64,000 bases of DNA, taken from positions 12,121,578-12,185,577 of the forward strand of contig NC_087073.1 in assembly GCF_026151205.1 (NCBI RefSeq), in the 5' to 3' direction. The position numbers and the translations under genes are program-made. Positions 1 to 12,800 of the stretch are shown in pieces. The DNA comes from Bolinopsis microptera (taxonomy: Eukaryota; Ctenophora; Tentaculata; Lobata; Bolinopsidae). Below the pieces are notes generated by a model that did not search any database, was not told the DNA's origin, and worked only from the letters and a program-made list of their open reading frames with translations. Numbering within the stretch: position 1 is the stretch's first letter; every line of letters begins with the position of its first letter.

Positions 1-609
1 AATAATAAAACTACCATTCACTACAATGTAAGACAGTCGGATTTTATTTCTATTCCACTTAAATTAATAAATTCGTCGGATATCATACAAATTTCTTTTA
101 ACACTTAAAACTAAACCAATGAGTACAAAATCGAACCCATTTTCATACTTTAAGACGGCTTCAAAATGACAAGAATGATTCCTATTTCATGAGGTAAGAT
201 AAAAATGTATGATGAAAATCTTTATGATTTTCACAATTTCTCCTTGTTTCTCAGCCCTATTCCCCTTAATCGATACAAAATGTTGAGTAGTAGCAAACAC
301 AATAAGTTTAATAATATAACATCACAAACTCATGTAATAACGAAAACAGTGCTAACAAAATATCATTTGATATTATATCTCGCAGCCTTCTTGGCTGTTA
401 TTTACATTCTAGTTCCGCTGCCTATCATTTCAGTTCTGTATCTCACAATCTTACATTGTTTGCTACAAATGTGTGGCAGGTAATGGTTGTGGGCCAGGTT
501 AACATAACAAACCATTAGCGCACACAGTAATGGAGTAACGGCCGGTTGTATCTTCTAGTAACAGTCATTCAGTTTGCATTAGTTCAATAAACACCACGTA
601 AAATATATT
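1..609 (-). other. Probable kazrin 3' untranslated region and downstream DNA
   Basis: Downstream of the kazrin stop. On the minus strand an AATAAA-like signal (plus-strand TTTATT near 44-49) could end the transcript. A 92-codon plus-strand frame at 205-483 has a hydrophobic middle but no splice or homology support. Confidence 0.4.
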
Positions 610-821
610 TCAAGCGTATATTTCTGGATCAAACTTAATAGATAGAGTATCCGGATCAGGTTTGCAGTGAGAACCAGGTTCCGCCGCTTTGAACGCCTTC
701 AAACTGTGGTCCGGCGTTTCTGATCGGTTGGGAGTGAAGGCTCTGGACAGACTGTCTTTAAACTTGCCTGATTTAGGTTTGGTCTGAGTTGTCTGTCGTC
801 TGCTTCCTCCGCTTTTTAGTA
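610..821 (-). CDS. KAZN: Kazrin exon 13 (C-terminal tail and stop)
   Basis: Seventy codons after the split valine, ending IKFDPEIYA and TGA. The tail is basic and Ser/Thr rich (KSGGSRRQ, RAFTPNRSETPD), as in other kazrins, though poorly conserved. The frame, the acceptor TTTCAG and the phase agree with exon 12. Confidence 0.82.
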
Positions 822-3800
822 CTGAAACATACGCTTAGATAAGTAAAGGTTTGTTACTATAATTAAGTTATAATTAAAATAATGCCAGTAAAATGAGTAG
901 AGCTGTTTGATATACCACCCATCCTATCTATCCACACATTTAGTGTAGTTACTATTGCAGGATGTACCAAGTTACAGTTTGTAATTGTATTATTGTAAAT
1001 TGACATGGTAATACGTCAGTGCAGCTAATATTATAAACGAAGTGTCTAGTGAATGTAGGGTAACATGTGCTCTGTAGTTCTCAAGTAGGGCTACTGGGCA
1101 TCAGTTTCATTTTAAATTAATGGCGACTGGCGGCGATCCACTAATTACCACTCATGTTTAAATTACAAATGTCAAAAATGTTGTCAACAAATAGCTAAAC
1201 AGATAAAATTAAAGTCGGCTCTGAGCAAAGTTTCATGGTGAAACAATGTCAATACATGACTAAAGATGAAAGTCACGTGACTAAAAGTGTAGTGAAACTG
1301 AAAGTCACGTGTCTGATAGTGAAACAGAAAGTCAGGCACTGACCTGCTATCTCCTGTTCCATGTGTCTCCTCAGAACCTTCCTCTGAACAGGAATAAGCA
1401 GGGCGCTTGCCAGCACGTCCACATTAAACTCTTTATCCTGTGTGATAACAGCACCGTGGATACCGCTGTACGACAACTTGTTGGCGTGTTCTTTGAGGTC
1501 TATGGAGATCAGCCACTCAGCACAGCGTCCGGTGGTCCAGACCTGAAATTAGCAGGCTGTTAGTTGCACTGCTCATTCAACTTGAGGGGAAGTTGGAGAT
1601 TACTTTTCTGAAGAATATAAGAATGAAGTCCTACAGTAGGAATACAGTAGGACTCCGACTTCTTGTAAATTATAAAACCTTTTACCACAGACAATATGAG
1701 CATAAAGTCCTACTTTTACTACAGACGAGAGTGCTGTACTGCGTACAAGAGTACGGTTGTCAAGTACACTATTGTTGGAACCAAATTTCATATGTAAAAC
1801 CACTGTGGAGAAGCCAAGTGATCTGCTAATTCAAACAAATTTGGGGAGTATATTATGGTTATAGGATGACAGAACTGCAAATGAACCACTACACGATTCA
1901 GATTATAAAGGATCAGCTGGGTGGCATGACCCAGCGTGATTATTACTGGTTTTAATATCTTAAAACTACACTGGAGTGACCCAGTACTCCATTCTAAGAT
2001 ACGCTATATTACAGTAATGAGTGTGACATCACAACTCAATTCCCAGTGGAATATTATCGAGATACTAACGGAGACTACTACTACATGACACACGTTGTTT
2101 TGTGATAGTCTGCGTATACGTAAGAGAGGATATCATACGTGATAAGAGAGCTCATTTGCACTTCCACATCCACCTTATATATTGAGAGCTAGTGAAACTA
2201 GCGGGCAGCTTTGAATGGGGACTTGCCACCCCAGGGCAACAAAATCTTGTAAGATCAAGATTCAAGAGTAAGATAGGATCCTCAACAGGGGTGATCATAA
2301 AAATATGGTTCGGCAAGGAGCTTCTAGTTTACTAAATGTGCTAATACGATAATATGGGTTTTGTCATACTTTGTAGCAGAGCAATAAATTAAGATTGATT
2401 GGTGGACACGTACACGCTACAGACAGGTGTTTATTAACATGTAGTCAACATCATGTGCAGCAATTGACAGTCCCAGTAAAAGTTGTGAGAGATAGCGGCA
2501 TTGATTGTGTTTGACAAGTATCTTGTGTCAAGTATATCATCTAAAATAGCCAACATTTTAAATATCAAGCTCGCAGTTTTTTAAATATCAGGCTATGTTT
2601 ACGGCAGCATCAGTTTTTGAGCGCAACTGTGAAACAACAAATTCTAATATCTAAATCACTAAAAGCAATCTCCCGGGATCACAACTGAATATTCTCCTCA
2701 TAAAATTTTTCAATATTTTCCTCAGAACTCACCTCAACATCTCTATCAATATTCTGACACCCAGCCCTCTTAACAGTCAACTTCTCCAGATCGTACGAAT
2801 ATTTAGCCAGCAGCTCGATCCCCAATGATATGGATGTCTGGTGGGATCTGTCAACTATGTTGAGGTGACGTTCTATGTCCTTCCTGGTTAGGGAGTTGAG
2901 TACTCTACCGTCCACTAAGTTCTCTCTGAAGGTACCCTGGTGGAGTTTAAGAAGTTAGTTTTTTAGAATAAAGACTGAGATTGAGATAGTGAGATGTATG
3001 CGAGCAGATGGTTTTGGGTTATCCTTTCCTAATTTATCTGCAGTTTGTTACTTTGTTACAGTTTTATTTAGAACCGTTCTCATGTGAGAGACCACCATCG
3101 CGCCGTTGACTGATTATTACCTTAATTTATTTATTAACGAAGAATTATTTATTGCCCAGCCCTCCTAAGATTAGATTAAAGTTATATAACAAAAGATTGG
3201 ATATCACCGCAATATACACTATTGTATTATTAAACAATGGCCGTTCTGTAGCAGGTGATCTTGATTTGTCAGCAAAGGCAAATCATCCTCAAGTCTCAGG
3301 CCTTGTTTGAAGCTCATTCATCAGTCACCCTAGCTTGTGAGGATCACAGCTTCTCCATATTGCCGCAAGATATAATACCGGCCGATCAGTCATGGGTTAT
3401 GATTAAGCAAGCAAGCATAATGTTATAAATCCTAAACAGGACCGCCATGCCAGTAGAAAGTACTGATTGCAGATCTGTATTATGGCCGGATATAATAAGG
3501 TGGTGTCATTCAATCAGAGAATTGGCTATTCTTCCCTGTCCTACTCGGCACATGACACGAACCTTTGTCAAACCCACCCACCCATAACCGGTTGAACGAT
3601 TCAAAAGTATTTGATTGGAATTTGAAGGTCCTGGATGATCAGGTTAATGATATGCACGACATGGAGCTAGTTCTGAAGTTAGACAACCCTCCAGGTCTGA
3701 CACCTGTGTCTTTATATAGGCTGTATAAAGTCTAACTAGTGGTATAACTGGACAGTGTGCTCAGTACTCAGTTAACTGTGTTCTGCTACTACTACTAGTT

Positions 3801-6800
3801 CAGTGTACTGCTCCTTTCATATTCAGATCATATGACAATAGGGCGTGATCAATTACAGGGAACTCTCCTGCAGGGCTAGGTGTGGTGCAGGGTTAGGTGT
3901 GGTGTATTTAATGCTTATTAACTATGGTAATTGGGAGAGAGTAGCCAAAGCAGCACTAATCACCCGGTACTAGCTGTTCTGTAAACTTAGGATTCCGACG
4001 AACAACTTGATTGATTTGGGCAGGTCACCTTAACCGGAAGAATAACACAAAGACGGTTTATAATATTTAAACAAATATTATTGAGCTCATACTGTGTCAA
4101 AGCTCCCTCTTTTCCCCCGTGTCTGCAGCTAATTAAAGTGTGAAATAAGTGAATCCTCCTTGAGAAGTATGTGACAATACCGTGACATCTGCTCCCTGAG
4201 TGAGCTCTGTGACACAGAGAACTGTGAAACACGTGTCACGTGATGCCCATATAAGGAGAACCGTCAGTGCACCACTCGGGGAACTTGTGCTCAAACGGGA
4301 GATGGAGCCTCGCTGTCCATGCCACCGTCTAGCTCGGGACCAGGTCACCGCCTGGTACAAGCCAACTGGCGTAGGCAGGCTTTGAGAGCTGTTAAATTCG
4401 ACCCTATCTGTCAACGTAACCAGCGGAGCGGATACCTTGTTTCATTAATCTAAACCAGCTCTCCGGGGATTTGTGTGCTTGTTACAATGTCACGTGGTCT
4501 GTATAAGGTCACGTGGGCTCGATCTGAACAAGTGTTTGTTTTACAGAGTGAGAGAGTGCTGAGCTAGATAGATAACCTAATGATGGTTGTGATGATCCGT
4601 TGGAGAGAGTGCTGCTAAGCTCCCTGATTGAGATGCTAACGTGACCGAGAAACCAGCTTGCGAAATTCCAGCAGTGCAGACCACGGAATTTGATTCTATT
4701 TAGGGACTTTTCTGCCAGAACAATGGGAATTGTTATCACTGCGGGTCTTATTATTATATCTCAGTATTATTCAAAATAATATTGTGGCTAAAATAATATC
4801 GTGTTTAGATAAGTACATGATAAGTGCAGGTGAGCACTAAGCAGAACCACCATCTGGTAATATCCATGTTCGTGGTGTAATTTGATAAGTGTCTGACAAG
4901 TGTCAGCTACCAATTAGCTAATTACTTAAGAGAGGAGACCCTCATTTCTACACGGATCTTCAATAAGGGATAAACATGGCCAGGAGATGAGGACAGCTGC
5001 TAATTTGACACGATCCTGCGACAAGATAGCTAGGTCTACATGTGAAAGAGATAGTTTGTGATACTGCGAGGGTCACGTGGTGCTGCAGATGTGTGTCGCC
5101 CTACTGCCCTCAGCAGCAGGGGTGGCACAAACTGTGTTAGTCCCGTCACACGTACTTTCCAAACAACTAAAAGTGCTTAAGTCGGCAACATTTTCTTTTG
5201 TAACAAGTTTTTAATGTAGTTTTTAAAAGGTTGATTAATCAAGTTTTTAAAAGGTTGATTGAATATTTGTAAAACTAGGTTAGCCGTCAAGAGGCGGACG
5301 GCGAGTCTATGATTACAGACTTGTCGCTTCAATATACTTCAACAGACTTGACAAAATTTTAAATTATTATTCAAAATACCTGACTGTAAAAACTATTAAG
5401 AGAAAGTGCCGGTTCAGGTTAATTACAGTACTCTACAGAGTCAACAAACCTTGTACTGGTTGAGTCCAATGCTTGGTAACCACTCGTTAACGACCCACCA
5501 GTGGTCGAGCTTAGCAAGGCAGGGGTAGGTCACTGAGTCCGTCTGGCGCACGTCCTCCAGCGCGAGGCGCAGTTTCCGCTTGTGCAGCGGGTTGATCATG
5601 CTGAACCCTGTCTGTATATCGTTATCTGACAGTGAGAGTAGAACCTGAAATTGAGAGATTAGAACTTTATTAGAAGTTGCCAGACGAGGTGGGAATTAAG
5701 GGGTGAACTGGCCCACATCTAGTGGCTCCTGGCTCCTGAGTTATGGTCCATGTAAGACATGGCACAGAAAACGGCTAGCCACCAGAGCGCCACATTTGAG
5801 GTATTTCTGATGTAGAGTCCTGTTCTCATAATCTAGTACATTTAAAGGGATATATATAATACTTCTCAGTGAGTAATTTGAAACACAGACTTCAGAAGAC
5901 GTGTTATCAGGGGTTTTGTGAAGCTAATTTCTTATCAGGCATATGTAATGATGTGAAAATTCGACGAATCATGAGGGTCTGCTTTCAGCATACTCAGAAA
6001 CATTGTGAGTTACGTGTTTCAGAGGGACGCGACTGGGGAAGGTTGGCAATAATCGTAGACGTTAGTTCACTTGAAATACTCAAATCATCATAGTCAGACA
6101 TTGATGGATTAATTTTCAATCATTGCATGGTTGTGAAGATAAGGAGATGATCATGCTCGCGTTACCTCTAATTCTGCCCTGAACTTCAGATATCCGAAGA
6201 TTTCTCGGTGACTTAGATTCTAGTGAAAGTCGAAGAGTTAAGTTAAAGTCGGTTAATTAGAGTTAAGTGAAAGTCAAAGTGTCAAAGAATGTGTTTAAAC
6301 CTTTAGAATATTGTAAACCTTTCGCAAACCTCTGAAGGTTAACTTTAGCCCTTGACTCATCGTGCCGACTAGTTGATCATTGGGGGAGGGGGGGGGGCCT
6401 GGGCCACTAACCAAGACGCTACATATTTCTTTCTGCGCCAAAATAATGTCCTCACGTTCCCCAATTCAACAAGTTTGTTAATGATCCAAGGGGAGGGTAA
6501 AGTACGCTCAACTTTAAACCAACTTTCAAGAAGCTATGCCGTATATAGTAAGCAGCTCAGTAGCAATGATGAGTGGCCAAATTAACGCCATCAAAATTAT
6601 TGAAGAAGAACAAGTCAATATCAAAGTAAGTGGTTTAGTTTTGGTTGCCATGTTGACGGAACGTTCGTGATCCTTTGTTTGTTGACACGTCAACAACGTT
6701 TGCGCTATTTTATGTGGGGTGGGTCGTGGTGTTGTTGTCGGTCTTAATGTCAAAACATTTCTCAAATAGTGCGGTATCTGGTCGCTGCAGCTGTGGTGCC

Positions 6801-9800
6801 CAAAAGTCAAGTGCTGTTAAGCACGCACCGCGGCGGATTATTCATCACCATTAGCTGCCGCACGTCTCAGTCAAGTTATTTATAGAGCCACCACGTGGTA
6901 TTTGTCGTGGCTACAAGATGCTTATTTTATCACATTTTTATTGTCACACCGGGACACATGACATCTTCACATTTACTGACGGTAATGAAATACAACAGAT
7001 TGGTTGTATCCTAACGATAGAGGTCTGGAACCTGTCTGGAACCTTAATATTAAAGGTATGTGCCACAGAGCGGATCATCAAGAGCATTGGCACGTGGTTC
7101 TCTTACTACTAAATTGAAACCCAGAACTCAGGAGTCGAATTTTAATGATTCCGTTCTCAAAATTAAGAAATTTACCGTTACTATTTAAAGAATCGTGTAC
7201 AGCTGATGGCTAAATCAGAGGGTTGAAAATTGAACAGGTAGCATTGATTTATTATTTGATATGTATTAAGTAAGATGAGAAAGACTCTCATACAATCCTC
7301 CGAGGTATGTTTAATGTTTATTGTTATGCGGAGGAGGTTTATTAGAATATTAAACTCCGGGCAGTGAGAATGTGATTAGATTTTTACATGTTCAACAACT
7401 TTAACAAACATTTCAACAACGCGAGATATATTAAATAACTTGATATAATGAATAATAAGACGGTAGGTATGTACTCCAGAATGAAACCAGTACATGGATT
7501 TGTGATCATGGAAATTGGACACCAATTGTTTTTGCACAGATGTCAATTTAGGTACCACACCTGCCAAAGTAGACCGCGGTAAACAAATTTAGGAGGACAA
7601 TTTTTGGTCCGTAACTGATTAATCAAATCACTAGGTAACCATCGAGATTTGAGTAATCTTAGTGCCAATTCTTTTCGATAATAAATCTACTGATTCTTTA
7701 GTAAAAGACTCTTCCGAACAGACTCTATGAGGTATTGAAGCTCAAGGACAGTGTTGTGGCCATGCTCTCCTTATATGGACATCACGTGGCCATGCTCTGA
7801 CAAACACTCATCCCTCAAAGAATACCTCAATTATATTGTAGTCGTCAAAGGTCATTTTATAATGTACAGTAAAACAGGATACGTATATACAAAGAGCACC
7901 CTTTTAATGACACAGTATGTCTTTGGCCAGGAGGTGACCGGGACATGATTTCAGGCCTGACCGGGACCGGGACCGGGACCGGGACCGGGATACAAAATGT
8001 GACTTGACCGGGACCGGGATGGCTCAAAATTGCCAATCCCGGTACCGGGATTCCCGGTACCGGAAATTCCGGTCGATTACTGGTTAATTCATGATCATAA
8101 TTTATTACTCAATAAACTTGTTTAGCAATTTTTAACATTGTTTTATTTGGCTCAGAGGATGTTTAAAGATGAAATTCACAATGAATGAAAAGAAAAACTT
8201 AAAATCACAGTGAATGAAATTATGTAAAAGATCCCGGTCAAAATCCCGGCAAATTTGAGTGATTGACCGGGACCAAGAATCCTGAATTAACCGGGACCGG
8301 GACCGGGATCATAACTTCATAAATCAGCATTTGACCGGGACCGGGACCGGGATAGCTCAAAATTGCCAATCCCGCTACCGGGATTCCCGGAACCGGGAAT
8401 CCCGGTCACCTCCTGTCTTTGGCCTTGTATCTTTGATAAGTGGAGTCTACCTCATCGTGCGATAACATGAACCAACACGTGACACTTATAGTGAACCAAC
8501 ACGTGACACTTATAGTGAACAGTCACGTGACAATATAGTGAACCACATAACAAGTATCAGACACACGCCGCATGTTTCAATCATGTAGAAGTGTGATGAT
8601 CACACAGCAGTGTGAATGAGGTAGACTCTGAGGTAATTTATTGATTTGTGGTTGAACCGAACCTTAAGACTTTAGCACTGTAGTGTTAGATTAATAAATT
8701 TGTTACTTAATATTAGAAAGGATTTTATTACTTTTAAATGTAAAACATCCACATACTGATACTGATAAATTTAATAATATTTAAAATTCTATGATCTTAA
8801 TCACATACAGGGGAGAAGGTAGAGAGATGAATGGGGGCTCACGGGCTAATAAAGGAATCTTAATTTGGGGAAACAGGCTGACAGACAACTGGGCCCCCTG
8901 TGTGGGACCCAGAATTACAGGTAGCTAAGTTATCTCTAATGATACCAGAACATGTATCCAGTTGCTTAGATATTGAACTCTAAATACCCAATTCTGGTCC
9001 TCATGGTATTCTAAGCTTACATAATAGTACATAAGACAATAATCATGTATAAGACGGACACTGGACATATGATCTGAATGTTTGTAAACATCAATAATTG
9101 ATATCATAAACTATGTATGAATACATAGTTTATGATATATCAATTATTGATCTTACTGCATATTCAGCAACCTTTTGTTTTTTGTCAGCCCTTTGTTTTA
9201 TTGACTTTCCTAGTAGATTGGACTTCTAATTCTGCCCTCACCCCAATGAAAATTGCTAGCTACGAGCCTACTGACATGACATTAACTAACTAAACTAAAT
9301 TAACTAAACTAAACTAAACTAAATTAACTAAACTAAACTAAACTAAACTAAACTAAACTAAACTAAACTAAACTAACTTAACTAACTTAACTAACTTAAC
9401 TAACTTAACTAACTTAACTAACTTAACTAACTTAACTAACTTAACTAACTTAACTAACTTAACTAACTTAACTAACTTAACTAACTTAACTAACTTAACT
9501 AACTTAACTAACTTAACTAACTTAACTAACTTAACTAACTTAACTAACTTAACTAACTTAACTAACTTAACTAACTTAACTAACTTAACTAACTTAACTA
9601 ACTTAACTAACTTAACTAACTTAACTAACTTAACTAACTTAACTAACTTAACTAACTTAACTAACTTAACTAACTTAACTAACTTAACAGCCGTTCAACC
9701 AAGTTTACTCTTATTAGCAAGGACACATCTATGACTCTATAAATCATTACAGTATAAGGTGGTGATGATCTCTCCGTCTAACGTCTGAAAACATTCTCAA

Positions 9801-12800
9801 ATGTACCAGCAAGCATCTACGGAATGTGAAATACACTCAAAATTCTCTACACAAAAAATCTCTCACCTTGCCGCTCTTGACGTTTTCGCTGCAGGCTTTG
9901 CTGTACATTGGCATCTGAACCACCAGCTCCAGCCACGCTACTACTGCTTCACTCTTCCATCTAACCATCGGTACCTGAGGAAAGAAGTAGGTGAACGTTA
10001 AAGTGAACGTTAAAGTGAACGTTGGCGTGGCCTATATGTTGGCGAGAACGTTTGCGTGGCCCTAACCTTGAAAGTAAATTTATTCTTGAGGAGGGCTGGA
10101 AAATATTTTTGCGGTTTGGCACATCCATGTTTTACCTAACCTTCAAAATATTTGGAGGGGAAATGTGTCAATTTAAAGTATGTAATGGGCAATGTGACAA
10201 ATCAACCCTTGTGGAGAAGGGCTCTCCCTAAAAACAAACCATAATTATTCGAGAGAAAGAATGAAAATTTGGAAAATCACGGAACCGATTTAATTCGATT
10301 GGGTAATTCAATTTTTAGAAGTGCGCAGGATACCATGATATTTTGAAATTTGTGCTTTAGCTTTATTGATATGAAAACTGAAAAGTACGTGATATAATGT
10401 ACGTACACGATAATATTTTTATAAAAAATATCTACATAAAGTTTAAAATTAAATCATCGGGCTTAATATAAGACTAAGAACGTTCAATCTATTCTTAACT
10501 CATCAAATAAACTTTCAAACTCATACCGAATTTTTGCATATTTTAAGCAGTGCACAGTTAAACGTTATCGAATCTAGAATTCTATCAAGTTCTAATCTAG
10601 TTTCTACCGAGAAACCGTACAAATTTCATTAGGGAGCGGTTGTAGATAAATCTAAATCTCGTATATTTTGACGCACATATATAATGTTGACAGGTCACAG
10701 GTATATAATCTGAGATACTGCTCAGCCTTGAGTTATCAAAGATGAACCTTCCTTATACTCAAGAAACAGCACCTGTTCGTCTCAAATTGTATTCAATTTT
10801 CGGAGAATTCCTCGTGTGCTCTTACACACGCAGCAGCTGGGCCGGCGGATTACAGCAGAAAGTTTGTACCTTCTAGACTATTCGTCTATTCTCAAATTTC
10901 ACACCATCACAAAATACCCAGGGCAGTGAGACATGGGGCACTATCATATAGCAATAAACAACTAATAACGTGGTTATAAACTTAAAAACTACCCGGATAC
11001 TAACTAACCTCTGATAAGGAATCGAGAAGTTTCCGTTTTTCCCTCTCGGAATCCTCAGTAAACAACCCGAACTGAATCCTAGGCTTCCTCTTCTTGGGGT
11101 TAGCTGCAGCGGCTTCCTCGCTCCCAAACGAGTCTGTGTCGGAGTCGTGGTGCCGGCGCAAGGTTAGTAAGCGAGAGAGACCGGAGCCTTTACTGCCCAT
11201 AGAGGACTTACTCCGAAGACTGCTCGATCTGGACATGGTCCGGGAGCGCAGTGAGTCGAGATCCAGGGACTGTGAGTTACACAAACACTCCTGCAGTGTT
11301 TACAATCAAATTCTGAACATTGCATCTTTCTTTTCCTTTTAAACATTCGCTTTTTGTTCTTTACATTAGTCAGAAATTTCAAGCATCGAGTTTTATGATT
11401 AAGCATATTAAAGTATTACATCAATTCGATTAATGTTATAAATAGAACCACCAACACTTCTTCTTAAATTAAACACTCAACACTTAAAAAAGTTTTAACA
11501 GACCCTGAGAAAAGACTAACCTGAGAAAACCTCTCGTGTTCATCCTGGAGTGATTTTATCGCACTGTCCCGGAATTTAACCTCTTGTTGTAGACTTTCGC
11601 ACCTGCAATTGATAAGCACTCAAACTTACTGCTCAACATTTCTTACATATTATCTGGATATGATATCAGATCATGCCGTAATAATTGGTCGAGTAAACAG
11701 ACTGGATCATTGTGAGTATGACGATTTCAAAGGCGGGGTGGTAAGAAATTTGAGATATTTAACGTGAGGGCCAACTTTTTAAAGTGACACAATATGTGAT
11801 CCTAATCGTTATTCATACCAAGCCTCCTGTTAAACGAACCTCGTGTGGGTCTCAAACAGTTTAGGACTGATATGAATTGGGTTCTAATGTGTTAAAACCA
11901 AATTGAGATGTGTTTTATTTTTGGAGTGACCTCCAAATTTGAGGTATGTTGTTTTGGAGTAGTCTCCAAATTGTGTGCTAAACAGTAACATGAAGGGTCT
12001 GTGTAAATGGAATGTGTAAAATGGGTGTAGCACACTTCAGCGCACGCTCCATTTCCTACTCTCAGTAAGTTTGGTCTTTGGACCTCAAACACACAGCGGT
12101 TCAGTCATTGTAAGCGAAAAGAATGGGTCTCTACATTGCTGATTGGAGGGATATGATCACGTGATTTTAGACCTGCTTTCTGATTGGTTACGTGCTCTTT
12201 TCAACCCTTTACCCGTTGGGGTGCCCAGAATAGAAGTGCATTGTGTTCCGTACAATGTGAGGTCCCGGAAGTGGAATTGTTTACAAGGTGTCCAGGGTTG
12301 AAGTTTGCAGGTAGCAGAAAAAACAAGCTGTGAGGAGTGCCCACACCCGGCCCTGGAAACTACCCTACACGTCATCAGAGTGACGTCATCTCAATCTTAC
12401 ATTTAACATATTAAACGTCATCGATAAAACAGTCACACACAACACTCATCTGGAACACGGGAAGTTAATTAGGATGATGAAATTGACTTTCGGTCCAGAA
12501 ATTAGTGGAGCAGTTAATGACCAGAACATGTGCATGGTATGATTATGAAGCCATAGATCGGCTAAACCGTGTAATTATTTTTTAAATGTGTAACCTCGAG
12601 TAATTCTGAAGATTACGGAGTTTAAATTTTTAAACACCTGAGATTACAGTATCAGCAATTGATAATGCTGCAACTTTATTTATTTCTAGGTTTTCTACCC
12701 GTTAATAAATAAGTATTAAGTAAGTATCTTGTCGTCATCTCTACTCACTCATCCAAATAAGCAATAAGTATGATAATCTAACTGCAATCAGGTCTGTCAG

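Larger units (their letters stand above)
5645..9866 (-). other. Kazrin intron 9
   Basis: A 4.2-kb intron carrying a hAT-like non-autonomous element (7928-8415), a CACGTG-rich 26-bp tandem repeat (8467-8545), a hairpin (9091-9150) and a long microsatellite (about 9290-9687). I see no other exon-like frame. Confidence 0.6.

Noticed and set aside
205..483. 92-codon plus-strand frame with hydrophobic middle
   Set aside because: It lies in the probable kazrin 3' region, is AT-rich, and has no splice partner or family match; chance open frame is likely.
9290..9687. CRISPR-like regular array
   Set aside because: Units are 9 bp with no unique spacers; it is a simple microsatellite in eukaryotic DNA.
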